Shown here: one piece after another, positions 26,003 through 34,150 of the stretch
Layout: every line of letters starts with the position of its first letter
Position numbering within the stretch: the first letter of the stretch is position 1
Origin: Rhizobium grahamii
GTDB lineage: Bacteria > Pseudomonadota > Alphaproteobacteria > Rhizobiales > Rhizobiaceae
Direction of reading: 5' to 3'
Length of the DNA: 64,000 nt
Assembly (NCBI RefSeq): GCF_009498215.1
Contig: NZ_CP043499.1
Span: 1,562,001-1,626,000 of the forward strand
Translations under genes and position numbers: made by a program
Notes under the pieces: model-generated
The model's database searches: none
Told to the model about the DNA's origin: nothing
What the model saw: only the letters and a program-made list of their open reading frames with translations

Positions 26003-26866
26003 TCATTTCACCGCGCCGGCCATCAGCCCGCGCATGTAGTAGCGTTGCAGAAGCAGAAATACGAAGAGGCAGGGCACCACCATGACGGCCACACCGGCCT
26101 GGACGGCACCCCAATTGATGGCGCCGAGACGCCCCGCCCGCACAGCCGTCATCAGGACCGGCAGCGTGTAATTGTCGTTGGAAGAGAGAAGGACGAGGGC
26201 CGCGAAGAATTCGTTCCAGGCGTTCAGGAACGCGAAGATCGCGACCGTCGCCACCCCCGGCATGACCAGCGGCAGCAGGACCCGGACAAGAAGCTTCAGG
26301 TCACGCGCCCCATCGATACGCGCCGCCTCCTCAATCTCCTTCGGCACGGCATCAAAGGCGTTTCGCATCATGAAGACGGAGAACGGCAGCTGAAGCGTCA
26401 CGTAGACGAGCGTCAGGCCGAACAACGAATTGTTGAGCCCGAGACGCGCCAGGATGATAAAGAGCGGTGTCAGGATGGATTGGAACGGGATCATCAGCGT
26501 CGCGATGATCAGAACGAACATCACGTTCTTCAGGGGAAAGCGATACCGCGAGAAGCCGTATCCGGCGAGAAGGCTGACGACAACGGTCAGGAAAACCGTG
26601 CCGGTCGAGACGACGAAGGAGTTCAGCATGTGGCGCCAGATACCGGAGCCAAACGTGTCGAGTGCCCGGTAGGCATCAAAGCTTACGCCCGTGGTCGGCC
26701 AGGGCGGCAGCGGCGGCAATCCCGCCTCCGCATTCGGCCGGAACGAGGAGAGAAACGTGATGACGAACGGTGCGAGGAAGAAGAACGCAGCCCCCAAACC
26801 GATGCCGTGATAGCGCACGGCGGCCCATCGCTGGCGTCGAAGACGCATGTCGGCTTTCGTTGTCAT
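26003..26866 (-). CDS. Sugar ABC transporter permease (MalG type)
   Basis: This is a 287-residue inner-membrane permease. I use the ATG at 26864-26866, overlapping the upstream permease stop as ATGA; the longer frame adds ten residues from the previous gene. Membrane segments begin at HGIGLGAAFFFLAPFVITFL, and the EAA loop is KEIEEAARIDGARDLKLLVR. It ends 25 bases before the glycosidase. Confidence 0.92.
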   Translation of the reverse strand: MTTKADMRLRRQRWAAVRYHGIGLGAAFFFLAPFVITFLSSFRPNAEAGLPPLPPWPTTGVSFDAYRALDTFGSGIWRHMLNSFVVSTGTVFLTVVVSLLAGYGFSRYRFPLKNVMFVLIIATLMIPFQSILTPLFIILARLGLNNSLFGLTLVYVTLQLPFSVFMMRNAFDAVPKEIEEAARIDGARDLKLLVRVLLPLVMPGVATVAIFAFLNAWNEFFAALVLLSSNDNYTLPVLMTAVRAGRLGAINWGAVQAGVAVMVVPCLFVFLLLQRYYMRGLMAGAVK

Positions 26867-27777
26867 GGCCGCTCGTCCCCTACCCTCAGCAGCCACAGCT
26901 GAACGACGCTGATGGCGACAAGAATGGCGAGCAATGCAATCGAGAGGGCTGCGCCGTATCCCAGATTGAACGAGACGAACGACTGGTTGAATATGTAGTA
27001 AACCACGGAAATCATGCGATTTTGCGGACCGCCGCTGGTCATGATGTAGAATTGGTCGAATGCCAGGATCGAGCCGGTGACAGACAAGATGAGCGCCAAC
27101 GCGATCGTTCTGCGCATGAGCGGCAGCGTCAGATACCGGAACCGCTGCCAGCGGCCGGCTCCGTCGATCCGTGCCGCTTCCGTCAACTCTGTCGGGATCG
27201 CCTGCAATCCGGTCACCAGAATGATCATCGTGAAGCCGGCGATCTTCCAGACCACCATGGCTATGACAGTCAGGAAGGCGGCATCGAACGTGGCCAGCAG
27301 GTTGACCTTGCCTGATGTCAGTCCGAGGCGTTGCAGAAGAGGACCGAACAGACCGCTATCGACATTGGCGAGCCACACCCAGAGCAGGGAGGCCGACGCA
27401 AGCCCAACGACGACGGGAAGGAAGATGGCGGTACGATAGAACGAAATGAAAGGACGATGCCGCTCGACGAAGAGAGCCAGCGGAAACGCGACGGCGAAGA
27501 TCGCGATCGTCACGAAGAACGTATATTTCGCCGTGAAAGTCAGAGCCTGCAGGAACCGGATGTCGGAGAACATGCGTGTATAGTTCTGCAGGCCGCTCCA
27601 GGTCGGCTGGCCGAGCAGCGGCCACTTGTGCAGGCTCATCCAGACCGTGAACAGGACTGGCAGCACGAAGAAGACCAGAACGAGGGCCATTGCCGGCGCG
27701 ATATAAAGCAATCCGCGATAGCCGCTTTTCCTTCGGACCGGGCGGCGATGGGGTCCTGCCGTCTGAGTTGACGTCAT
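26863..27777 (-). CDS. Sugar ABC transporter permease (MalF type)
   Basis: This 304-residue permease starts at the ATG at 27775-27777 (MTSTQTAGPHRRPVRRKSG), with AGG just upstream. The first membrane segment is LLYIAPAMALVLVFFVLPVL, the EAA loop TELTEAARIDGAGRWQRFRY. A strong terminator hairpin lies between it and the upstream binding-protein gene, which would lower permease expression relative to the binding protein. Confidence 0.92.
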   Translation of the reverse strand: MTSTQTAGPHRRPVRRKSGYRGLLYIAPAMALVLVFFVLPVLFTVWMSLHKWPLLGQPTWSGLQNYTRMFSDIRFLQALTFTAKYTFFVTIAIFAVAFPLALFVERHRPFISFYRTAIFLPVVVGLASASLLWVWLANVDSGLFGPLLQRLGLTSGKVNLLATFDAAFLTVIAMVVWKIAGFTMIILVTGLQAIPTELTEAARIDGAGRWQRFRYLTLPLMRRTIALALILSVTGSILAFDQFYIMTSGGPQNRMISVVYYIFNQSFVSFNLGYGAALSIALLAILVAISVVQLWLLRVGDERP

Positions 27778-27802
27778 CCTGAATTCTTCCGCTATGTGCT
27801 TT

Positions 27803-27830
27803 GAAAAACCGGGAGGGAGATCCCTCCCGG
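27803..27830 (-). terminator. Intercistronic intrinsic terminator between binding protein and permease
   Basis: On the minus strand a perfect ten-base stem (CCGGGAGGGA/TCCCTCCCGG, tight loop, 27809-27830) is followed by TTTTTC (27803-27808). This is a textbook intrinsic terminator inside the operon, 15 bases after the binding-protein stop. Partial readthrough would give much more binding protein than permease. Confidence 0.8.
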
Positions 27831-27845
27831 CGCATGAGGACAGGC

Positions 27846-29081
27846 TCAGTTTGCCGCATCGATGATCGACTGCATCTCCGCTTGCGCGTTGGAGAATGCA
27901 CCGTCGACATCGCTGCCGTAGATCGAGGCGTTGATGAAGGTCGCCCACGGGCCGTTCGACGAGTTGATCAGGTCATTGAACTGAAGCGTGTAGGGCGTCT
28001 TGGCGACTGCGATAGCCTCGATGCCGACCTTGAGGCGCGGATCGAGTCCGTCGAGCACTTCGTTGGCGATATCACCGCGGGTCGGCAGGCTGCCGAACTT
28101 CGCCATGATCTTCTGACCTTCGACGGAATAGGTGTATTCCAGGAACTTCTTGACGGCATCGAGCTTCGGCGTTCCCTTCGTCACCACGAAGTTATCACCA
28201 CCCGCGAAGGATGAAGGCTTGCCATCGACGCCCGGAATCAGCGTCACACCGAAGTTGATCTCCGGGTGCTGCGTGACCAGGGTACCGATCGCAAACGCGC
28301 CCAGACTTTGCTGGCCGATCTTGCCGTTGGTGAAGCTCAGGAAGTTCACGCCATTGTCGCTTGCAGAGCCGGCGGGAACCGTATCCTTGGCTACCAGGTT
28401 GCGATAGATATCGACAGCCTTTCGCATTTGCGGCGTGTCGAGCGTGGCCTTCTTTCCATCGGCTGACAGAATGTCGGCGCCGGCGCCCCACACCAGCGGT
28501 GTGAACGTGAAGATCATGCAGCCGCCGCAGCCACCACCCGAGAAGTAGAAGCCATAGGTGTCGCCGCCGAGAGCACGAATCTTCTCAGCGTTCGCCGTGA
28601 TCTCCTCCCAGGTCTTCGGCGCCTTCTCCGGATCGAGGCCCGCCTTCTTGTAGAGGTCCTTGTTCCAGGCAAAGATCGAGGTCTCGACCGAAAGCGGCAT
28701 GCCGTAGATCTTGCCGTCGTAGGTTCCGAGCTTTACGTGCGAAGGCGACAGCGAATTGAAGTAGGGCAGCGCCTTAGCCCAGTCCGACAGATCCTCAAGC
28801 TGACCTGCCGCTGCGAAAGCCGGCGTATAAATCAGATCGAGCGACAGGGCATCCGGCGCCTGGCCGCCCGCAACCGCGGTTGCGTATTTCTGGACCAGTT
28901 CCGAGAACGGCACTTCGGTCATTTCGACCTTGTCGCCGCCCTTGTCGTTGAAGGCCTTGACGACTTCCTTGAAGGAATCGCCGATCCCTGAGCGTACCCA
29001 CATCGAGATGGTCTCGGCAGACGCCGTCGAGGCCATGTAAAGAGACATCAGAGCTGCGATTGCAAACTGTCTTTTCAGCAT
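27846..29081 (-). CDS. Sugar ABC transporter solute-binding protein
   Basis: This is a 411-residue periplasmic protein of SBP family 1. The start is the ATG at 29079-29081 with GGGAGG seven bases upstream; a Sec signal peptide follows (LKRQFAIAALMSLYMASTASA). The mature part begins ETISMWVRSGIGDSFKEVVK. A CGGC motif (SGGGCGGCMIF, about residue 185) is unusual and could form a disulfide. It is the first structural gene after the LacI regulator and precedes the permeases and glycosidase. Confidence 0.9.
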   Translation of the reverse strand: MLKRQFAIAALMSLYMASTASAETISMWVRSGIGDSFKEVVKAFNDKGGDKVEMTEVPFSELVQKYATAVAGGQAPDALSLDLIYTPAFAAAGQLEDLSDWAKALPYFNSLSPSHVKLGTYDGKIYGMPLSVETSIFAWNKDLYKKAGLDPEKAPKTWEEITANAEKIRALGGDTYGFYFSGGGCGGCMIFTFTPLVWGAGADILSADGKKATLDTPQMRKAVDIYRNLVAKDTVPAGSASDNGVNFLSFTNGKIGQQSLGAFAIGTLVTQHPEINFGVTLIPGVDGKPSSFAGGDNFVVTKGTPKLDAVKKFLEYTYSVEGQKIMAKFGSLPTRGDIANEVLDGLDPRLKVGIEAIAVAKTPYTLQFNDLINSSNGPWATFINASIYGSDVDGAFSNAQAEMQSIIDAAN

Positions 29082-29135
29082 TTCCACTCCTCCCATTGGC
29101 GGATCGCTCCCGACGATCCGATTTCAGATCACTCT

Positions 29136-30122
29136 TTAGTCTTGCGCGCCTCCGCACGATTTCCGGACGACGAGCTTGCAGGGCAGCTTCCTCACCCCAC
29201 CCTCGACCGTCTTTCCTTCCGAAAGCGCAAGCACCATGAGACCGGCCTGACGGCCGAGCTCCCTCAAGTTCATATCGATCGTCGTCAGCGGCGGCCGCGT
29301 TTGGGCCGCGACGATCTCCCAATTGTCAAAGCCGATGACCGAGACCTGTTCGGGCACAGCCACATTGCGTTCGCGCAGCGCATCGACCACGCCGCGGGCG
29401 ATCTGGTCGTTGCCGCAAACGATTCCGTCCGGCCGTTCCCGACCACTTTGCCAAATGTTTGCGATAGCCCGGTGACCCCAAAGCTCGGACCACTCGCCAT
29501 GCATGACCACAGCGTCGGGCCCGGCCGCCTCGCGAAACGCATCGGCACGCTCGCATGCGGACTGAAAGCTGTCCGGACCGGTGATATGAACCAGACGCGA
29601 TCGACCGAGACCGCGCAGCCATTCGGTCGCGAGCTGCGCACCCTGTTCGTCATCGGAGGTCAGCGTCACGCTTCCAGTCGCGCCTTGCGTGAAGGCGTAG
29701 ACGACCGGCACCGGCAACCCCTCCAGATCGACAGGAAGCGAGCGATCAATCCGCTTGCCTGTCGCGATGATCCCATCGACCTGCTTGTCGAGCATTGCAT
29801 CGACGTGCACCTTTGCGAGCGTCGGATCATCCTCGATCGCGCAGAGGAAAACCGAGACGCCGTGATCGACAAGAGCCTCGGAAATGCCGGCCATGACAGG
29901 CAACGTGAAGCGCCCGTAGGTATCGTTCGTCAGAAGTCCGACGGTAAAGCTGCGGCTCGACAGAAGTCCGCGCGCCAACGCATTGGGGCGAAATCCTGTT
30001 TCTCTCGCAAGGCGCTGGATCCGCTCGCGCGTCTCGGCTGCCATCCGGCCATTGCCGTTCAGCGCCTTCGACACCGTCGAGACACTCACACCGGCAGCTT
30101 TTGCCAGGTCGTGAATGGTCAC
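29136..30122 (-). CDS. LacI-family transcription regulator
   Basis: This 328-residue repressor has a LacI helix-turn-helix (TIHDLAKAAGVSVSTVSKAL), the hinge LARGLLSSRSFTVGLLTND and a periplasmic-binding-protein-like sensor domain (about 58-328). The start is unclear. GTG at 30120-30122 has no ribosome site, whereas GGGAGGAGG lies about 30 bases upstream, just before in-frame ATT and CTG codons (30150-30155). The latter would add a short tail (LAAVQSKSAR). Two palindromes lie immediately upstream at 30178-30226, suggesting autoregulation and control of the downstream importer and GH127 genes. Confidence 0.88.
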   Translation of the reverse strand: MTIHDLAKAAGVSVSTVSKALNGNGRMAAETRERIQRLARETGFRPNALARGLLSSRSFTVGLLTNDTYGRFTLPVMAGISEALVDHGVSVFLCAIEDDPTLAKVHVDAMLDKQVDGIIATGKRIDRSLPVDLEGLPVPVVYAFTQGATGSVTLTSDDEQGAQLATEWLRGLGRSRLVHITGPDSFQSACERADAFREAAGPDAVVMHGEWSELWGHRAIANIWQSGRERPDGIVCGNDQIARGVVDALRERNVAVPEQVSVIGFDNWEIVAAQTRPPLTTIDMNLRELGRQAGLMVLALSEGKTVEGGVRKLPCKLVVRKSCGGAQD

Positions 30123-30177
30123 ACGCGCACTTTTGCTTTGAACCGCAGCCAGAATTGCCTCCTCCCAGAAACACGAT

Positions 30178-30226
30178 GAGAAAACCTTTTCTCATTCGAT
30201 CCGTCAATAAGAGAAAACGTTTTCTC
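30178..30226 (-). promoter_or_regulatory. Two tandem LacI-type operators
   Basis: GAGAAAACCTTTTCTC (30178-30193) and GAGAAAACGTTTTCTC (30211-30226) have the same GAGAAAA/TTTTCTC arms and differ only at one central base. Centre spacing is 33 bases, about three helical turns, so two dimers would sit on one face of the DNA. The second has the central CG of classical LacI-family operators. A shorter palindrome AGAAATTTCT follows at 30227-30236. They lie upstream of the lacI gene. Confidence 0.8.
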
Positions 30227-30239
30227 AGAAATTTCTCAT

Positions 30240-31012
30240 GGAATGGTTCGGAATACCAACCAAGGTTCCAGCTCCGGTTGACCCGGATAGCCGCCATCTC
30301 GTTTTGAAGTCGATCTCAATAGAGCGTGGGACGCAGCTCCGCCGGAGCAGGCCTGAGACTTGCACGTCCGGAAGCCCCCTTGCCGAACGGGAAGGTCTAC
30401 GTTTCGCGCCGCCTTCACGACGAATATTGCAACATGCCGGATGGAAAGCTGACAGGTATTGAGCGATGCTATAGCCGCTTAGTGGTCTTCAATGTCCACA
30501 ATCACCAGTGGGAAGGTTCCGGCCGCTTCACCGAGCAGGAACAGGCTCCGGATATCAACATCGGACACCTTCTCCATGGATCGACCGCGTCAGGCCTTCG
30601 TCGTGGAACCAGTGCTCGCACACTCCCGTCCTTCGCAATCGGCGGGAGGTCGTCGGACGTGTGTTAGAACATCGCCTTCAAGGGAAGGGTGAATACACCC
30701 GGTTCACGAGCACGCCGATGCGAACGATATGCCCGGTGGCGGACGCCTGTATGTCGGCTGTCCGTGCCATCCCTATTCGCAGATATCGAAAAGACCGGCG
30801 CGACCGCAGCGTCGCGCGAGTTGGTACGCACGCAAATGCTGCGTCCGGCGGCGGCTACCGTGGCGTCCATTCCAAAAGCAACCGCGGCCACCCAGCGAAA
30901 AAAGAGCAACAAGCCCAGCACGACTGACAGTCAGCTTCGTCCAACTCCCGTGGATGTTGGGGTGCCTGCGCCGATCTGCGGCTAACGCTCTTTTACCGCC
31001 CGGCTTGCACTG
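30240..31012. other. Gene-poor region
   Basis: These 770 bases contain many short overlapping frames on both strands but none with a good start, ribosome site and protein-like sequence. A 32-codon minus-strand frame at 30479-30577 (MEKVSDVDIRSLFLLGEAAG...) looks somewhat protein-like but lacks a ribosome site. I recognise no RNA gene, repeat or mobile element. The region may be decayed coding sequence. Confidence 0.4.
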
Positions 31013-31336
31013 TCACTTGTGCTTGAGGAGCCAAAGTTTGCCGGCCATCGTGATTTTCTGCGGAGCCGTCGCACCGGGCGAGCCGTCGACGCTCTCAAGA
31101 AGGCCAAGCTCTTGCAGCCGCTCGACGGTAGCGGTGGTTGCTGTTTTCACCTTGATCGGGCGCTCCTTGAATCGGTCCGAGCGTGCATACGTGACCGTCG
31201 CATCCAGGTGCGTCCAGGTCTTTGCATTCTGCGGATGGAGATCGCCCAGCTTCGCAAGTTTCAAGGCTGAGGTCTGACCCGGCGTCAAAGCGACTAGGAG
31301 CGCCTCCGAGGTGGCAGAGTTGGGAGCTTGGTTCAT
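31013..31336 (-). CDS. Hypothetical protein with a winged-helix-like C-terminus
   Basis: This 107-residue frame starts at an ATG at 31334-31336 with only a weak AGAAG upstream. No signal peptide or membrane segment is seen. The C-terminal part (TTATVERLQELGLLESVDG... KITMAGKLWLL) resembles the end of winged-helix regulators, with a helix, a wing and a TxAGxxWL-like strand-helix. The resemblance is by eye only. It stands alone between two non-coding stretches. Confidence 0.45.
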   Translation of the reverse strand: MNQAPNSATSEALLVALTPGQTSALKLAKLGDLHPQNAKTWTHLDATVTYARSDRFKERPIKVKTATTATVERLQELGLLESVDGSPGATAPQKITMAGKLWLLKHK

Positions 31337-31695
31337 TTTGTTCTATTCGCTTCTAAGCAGCCCTCACGGGCAGTCAAGGATGTGCATGAAAGTCTCCGCG
31401 CCACAAACGCAGAGCGTCTAATGATTTCGAAAGAGGATGTTCGCAGTTACGGCGAATGCGCAGACCAAAGGTCGGCAACTCAAACTATCGATTGTTCCTA
31501 GTACGGCAGTCTAGATTTCGCGTCAAGTTGACGGCTGGCCCAGGTGTACTGCGAGCGTCCTACTCTTTCCAACTTTTGTTCGCGGGAGCGACACCGATCG
31601 CCTCAAAGGCGGCGCCACCCCTCCCTCTGTGGCTACGCCTCTAGAGCCAAACCATGGAAGCAATTCTTGGCGGATCACTCGCCAAGAGATGCGGA
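31337..31695. other. Intergenic region downstream of the NACHT-FGE gene
   Basis: About 360 bases without a supported gene. It lies downstream of the NACHT-FGE gene and upstream of the small hypothetical gene, both on the minus strand. I see no clear terminator, tRNA or repeat. Confidence 0.4.
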
Positions 31696-33756
31696 TCATG
31701 ACACGACAACGCGAAACCCGTTGCCGCGCCAGAAGCCATCAGGCTCGAGGCTGCCGCGATAGGTGCAACACGCTTTCATCTTGTTGCTTGAAAAGCAACC
31801 GCCGCGCAGGACGCGGCGAACCGCTGGTCCCGCATCATCTGCCTCACGCCCATCGTCGCCATAGGGGTATCGGAAACTTGGCGTCGCCATGTCCTCGCCC
31901 CACAGTGTCGTACACCATTCCCACACCTGTCCGGTCATGTCGTAACAGCCAAAGGCGGAACGCCCCTTGGGAAACAGGCCGACGGTACAGGTGTTGTTCA
32001 GTCCCGCCTCTTCGGAATTAGCCGCATCCGCGATCCACTGGCGCCCCCAGGGATAGACGATCGTTTCCGCGCCTAAGTCGGGCTGGTCGCCACGCGCTGC
32101 CCGCTCCCATTCCGGTTCGGTCGGAAGCCGGACGATGTCGTCGGGGCCGATTTTTCCCTGCGCGCGCCAGCGATCGGTCAGCCAGTCGCAATAGGCTCGC
32201 GCATCGCGCCAGGTCAGATCGGTCGCCGGGGCGTTTCGGCGGTCCTCGGCGAGACCATCAGGGCTGCGCCAGAGCCGACCGGTATCGCGCGAGAAGGCGG
32301 CGTAGGCGGAATTGGTGACGGGATAGAGGCCGATGCGGAACGCCCCGACCTCGACCGCTTGCGGGGGCGCGGAATTCGGATGCGTATCGGAGCCGAGGAC
32401 ACACACACCCGCTGGCACTTGCGCGAGGGCCTCGAGGTCGCGCGGATCACCCCAGGCCGACAGTATTCGGCCGGCGCTTTCGCGCTCGGGGATCGACAGC
32501 GCACCATAGCCGACAATATCCAGAAGATGGACGGCGATACGATCCCTCGATGGTCCCGCCTGTGTTCCGAGGCCCGCCGCGAGCAATGCGCCACGGCGCG
32601 CGTCATCACCATCGCCCGCGATGAGCGCTTCGATGAGCGTATCCGCGGCTTCCGAACCCTTAAGGCGCCTGGCGAGACTTTGCAGGACCGGCATCCAAAG
32701 GGTGGGTCGCGAGCGGAACGCCTGAACGGCAGTCGCAGCAGGCAACGTGGACAAATGGCGCGCCGCCAACAATTGACGCACACGTGTCACCGGAAATAGC
32801 CCCGCTTCATCGAGTGTGCCCGAGAGCGCATCGAAGGCGAGCCCGCAAAGGAAATTGGCGGTTTGCGTGTCCCCGGCAAGCTTGGCCAGCCAACGATCCG
32901 TTATGGCCTCCGCGGTGTCACCCTCGTCGTGGCCATGAAGAGCCATCACGAACTGCGCCGGATTTCCGGCCGCCGCGCCAAGCGCTGCTCTCTCCTGTTC
33001 CAGATCAAGGCCGGCGAGTCTCTTGCCGGCTTCAAGCCGTTGAACCCGGGACAGCGGTAGCAAATCATAGCGCGCAAGAGCAGGCGGCAACGCCCAACTC
33101 TTCACGGCAGCCTGCTCCCCCAGCGCAAGCAGCCGAACGCGTGGGAAACGCGCCTGAAAAGCCAGTGCCTGCTCTAGCAGAACCGGCCCTTGATCACCGG
33201 CGGCCTCGATTCCGTCCAGCATCACAAGAAGGGTTGCATCCGACGCCACCCAAGCTTCACTCGACAGCAGGGTATCAAGGCCGGGTAGCACTTCGTCGAG
33301 CAATTCCCGGACGTCAACTCCGGGCTTGATTGCCACGTACAGCGGAAGAACGTGGTCGAGATCCCAATGCTCCTCATGCACGGCGCCGAATTCGTTGCGC
33401 GCCACTGGCAGCGGCACCAGACGTTCGCCAGCAAGCGCCAACGCCAGGTGCTGCGCGAAGCTGGTTTTGCCACCGCCGGTTTCCGCGGTCAGAACAAGGG
33501 ACGCATGATCACGCACCATCTCCAGCGCGGAGAAATACACCGCAGGTTCCGGCTCCGACTGGTCTTTGAGCTTTCGCAGGCCCTTGGCAGCCTTGTCCTC
33601 GAAGCTGAAGTTGACGAGCAGTGGAATATAGCCGGTCCGCAAGTCCGCAACGGATCCGTCTGGCAAGGTCAGCAGTGCGCGCTGCCCATACGCGCGCGCC
33701 CTGGAGAAGAGCGCATCGCGCAGACTGGCGGGGGTGGTCGTCCCAACTGACGTCAT
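31696..33756 (-). CDS. NACHT-type NTPase fused to an FGE-sulfatase (SUMF1-like) domain
   Basis: This is a 686-residue cytoplasmic fusion. Residues about 40-245 form a NACHT/STAND-like NTPase: a YIPL lead-in, Walker A AETGGGKTS (Lys97), Walker B LLVMLDGIE (Asp181), and the sensor region RLLALGEQAAV with LLPLSRVQRL. Residues about 250-445 are helical and leucine/alanine-rich, like HEAT-type repeats. Residues about 447-686 are a formylglycine-generating-enzyme-like domain: VPAGVCVLGSDTHP, FRIGLYPVTNSAYAAF, RLPTEPEWERAARG, GCYDMTGQVWEWC, and RVLRGGCFSSNKMKACC with terminal GFRVVVS. The two catalytic cysteines of true FGE are not at their usual places, so the domain may bind, not oxidise. Its ATG overlaps the VOC gene stop (TGATG), placing it at the end of the transporter operon. 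The C-terminus is not adenine-rich, so a retroelement target is unlikely. Confidence 0.85.
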   Translation of the reverse strand: MTSVGTTTPASLRDALFSRARAYGQRALLTLPDGSVADLRTGYIPLLVNFSFEDKAAKGLRKLKDQSEPEPAVYFSALEMVRDHASLVLTAETGGGKTSFAQHLALALAGERLVPLPVARNEFGAVHEEHWDLDHVLPLYVAIKPGVDVRELLDEVLPGLDTLLSSEAWVASDATLLVMLDGIEAAGDQGPVLLEQALAFQARFPRVRLLALGEQAAVKSWALPPALARYDLLPLSRVQRLEAGKRLAGLDLEQERAALGAAAGNPAQFVMALHGHDEGDTAEAITDRWLAKLAGDTQTANFLCGLAFDALSGTLDEAGLFPVTRVRQLLAARHLSTLPAATAVQAFRSRPTLWMPVLQSLARRLKGSEAADTLIEALIAGDGDDARRGALLAAGLGTQAGPSRDRIAVHLLDIVGYGALSIPERESAGRILSAWGDPRDLEALAQVPAGVCVLGSDTHPNSAPPQAVEVGAFRIGLYPVTNSAYAAFSRDTGRLWRSPDGLAEDRRNAPATDLTWRDARAYCDWLTDRWRAQGKIGPDDIVRLPTEPEWERAARGDQPDLGAETIVYPWGRQWIADAANSEEAGLNNTCTVGLFPKGRSAFGCYDMTGQVWEWCTTLWGEDMATPSFRYPYGDDGREADDAGPAVRRVLRGGCFSSNKMKACCTYRGSLEPDGFWRGNGFRVVVS

Positions 33757-34136
33757 CAGAACAGCTTTGCTACATCAGGATTATGAAAGCGCTGGATTTC
33801 GATCGCGTAGCCTGCCGGGTCCTCGAAGAAGAAGTGCTCGCAGTAATTGCCCCGCAATATTTCCGACAGGCCGGTCACGCCGGCATCCGACACGCGCTTA
33901 TGCCAACCTTCCACATCCTGCGCGACGATCGTCAGCAGGACCGCACTCTTTTGCTGATGCTTGAGGTGCCCGCGGTTGCCGTCGACGATACCAAAATAGC
34001 ACTTTCCAGCTATGCGATAGATGCGCGCGAGCCCCTGATCCAATACCAGCTCGAGACCCAATACATTCTCGTAGAACGGTGCGACGGCGTGGATATCTTC
34101 GTAATAGAAGAAGGTGATCGAGTAGTCCTTTTCCAT
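33756..34136 (-). CDS. VOC (glyoxalase/bleomycin-resistance) superfamily protein
   Basis: This is a 126-residue single-module VOC protein (ITFFYYEDIHAVAPFYENVL ... HFFFEDPAGYAIEIQRFHNP). The C-terminal Glu metal ligand (IEIQ) is present; the usual N-terminal His is not obvious. I start at the ATG at 34134-34136, which has AGGA seven bases upstream; an ATG at 34151 overlapping the binding-protein stop is the alternative. It lies between the second binding protein and the NACHT-FGE gene and overlaps both or nearly so. The reaction is unknown. Confidence 0.82.
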   Translation of the reverse strand: MEKDYSITFFYYEDIHAVAPFYENVLGLELVLDQGLARIYRIAGKCYFGIVDGNRGHLKHQQKSAVLLTIVAQDVEGWHKRVSDAGVTGLSEILRGNYCEHFFFEDPAGYAIEIQRFHNPDVAKLF

Positions 34137-34150
34137 TTTCGCGTCCTGCA

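Noticed and set aside
30664-30921. 85-codon minus-strand frame in the gene-poor zone
   Set aside because: No ribosome site, no recognisable family, and overlapping frames of similar quality on the other strand.
31696-31830. Diversity-generating retroelement variable region in the FGE C-terminus
   Set aside because: The end of the FGE domain is not rich in Asn/adenine codons, and there is no template repeat or reverse transcriptase in the window.
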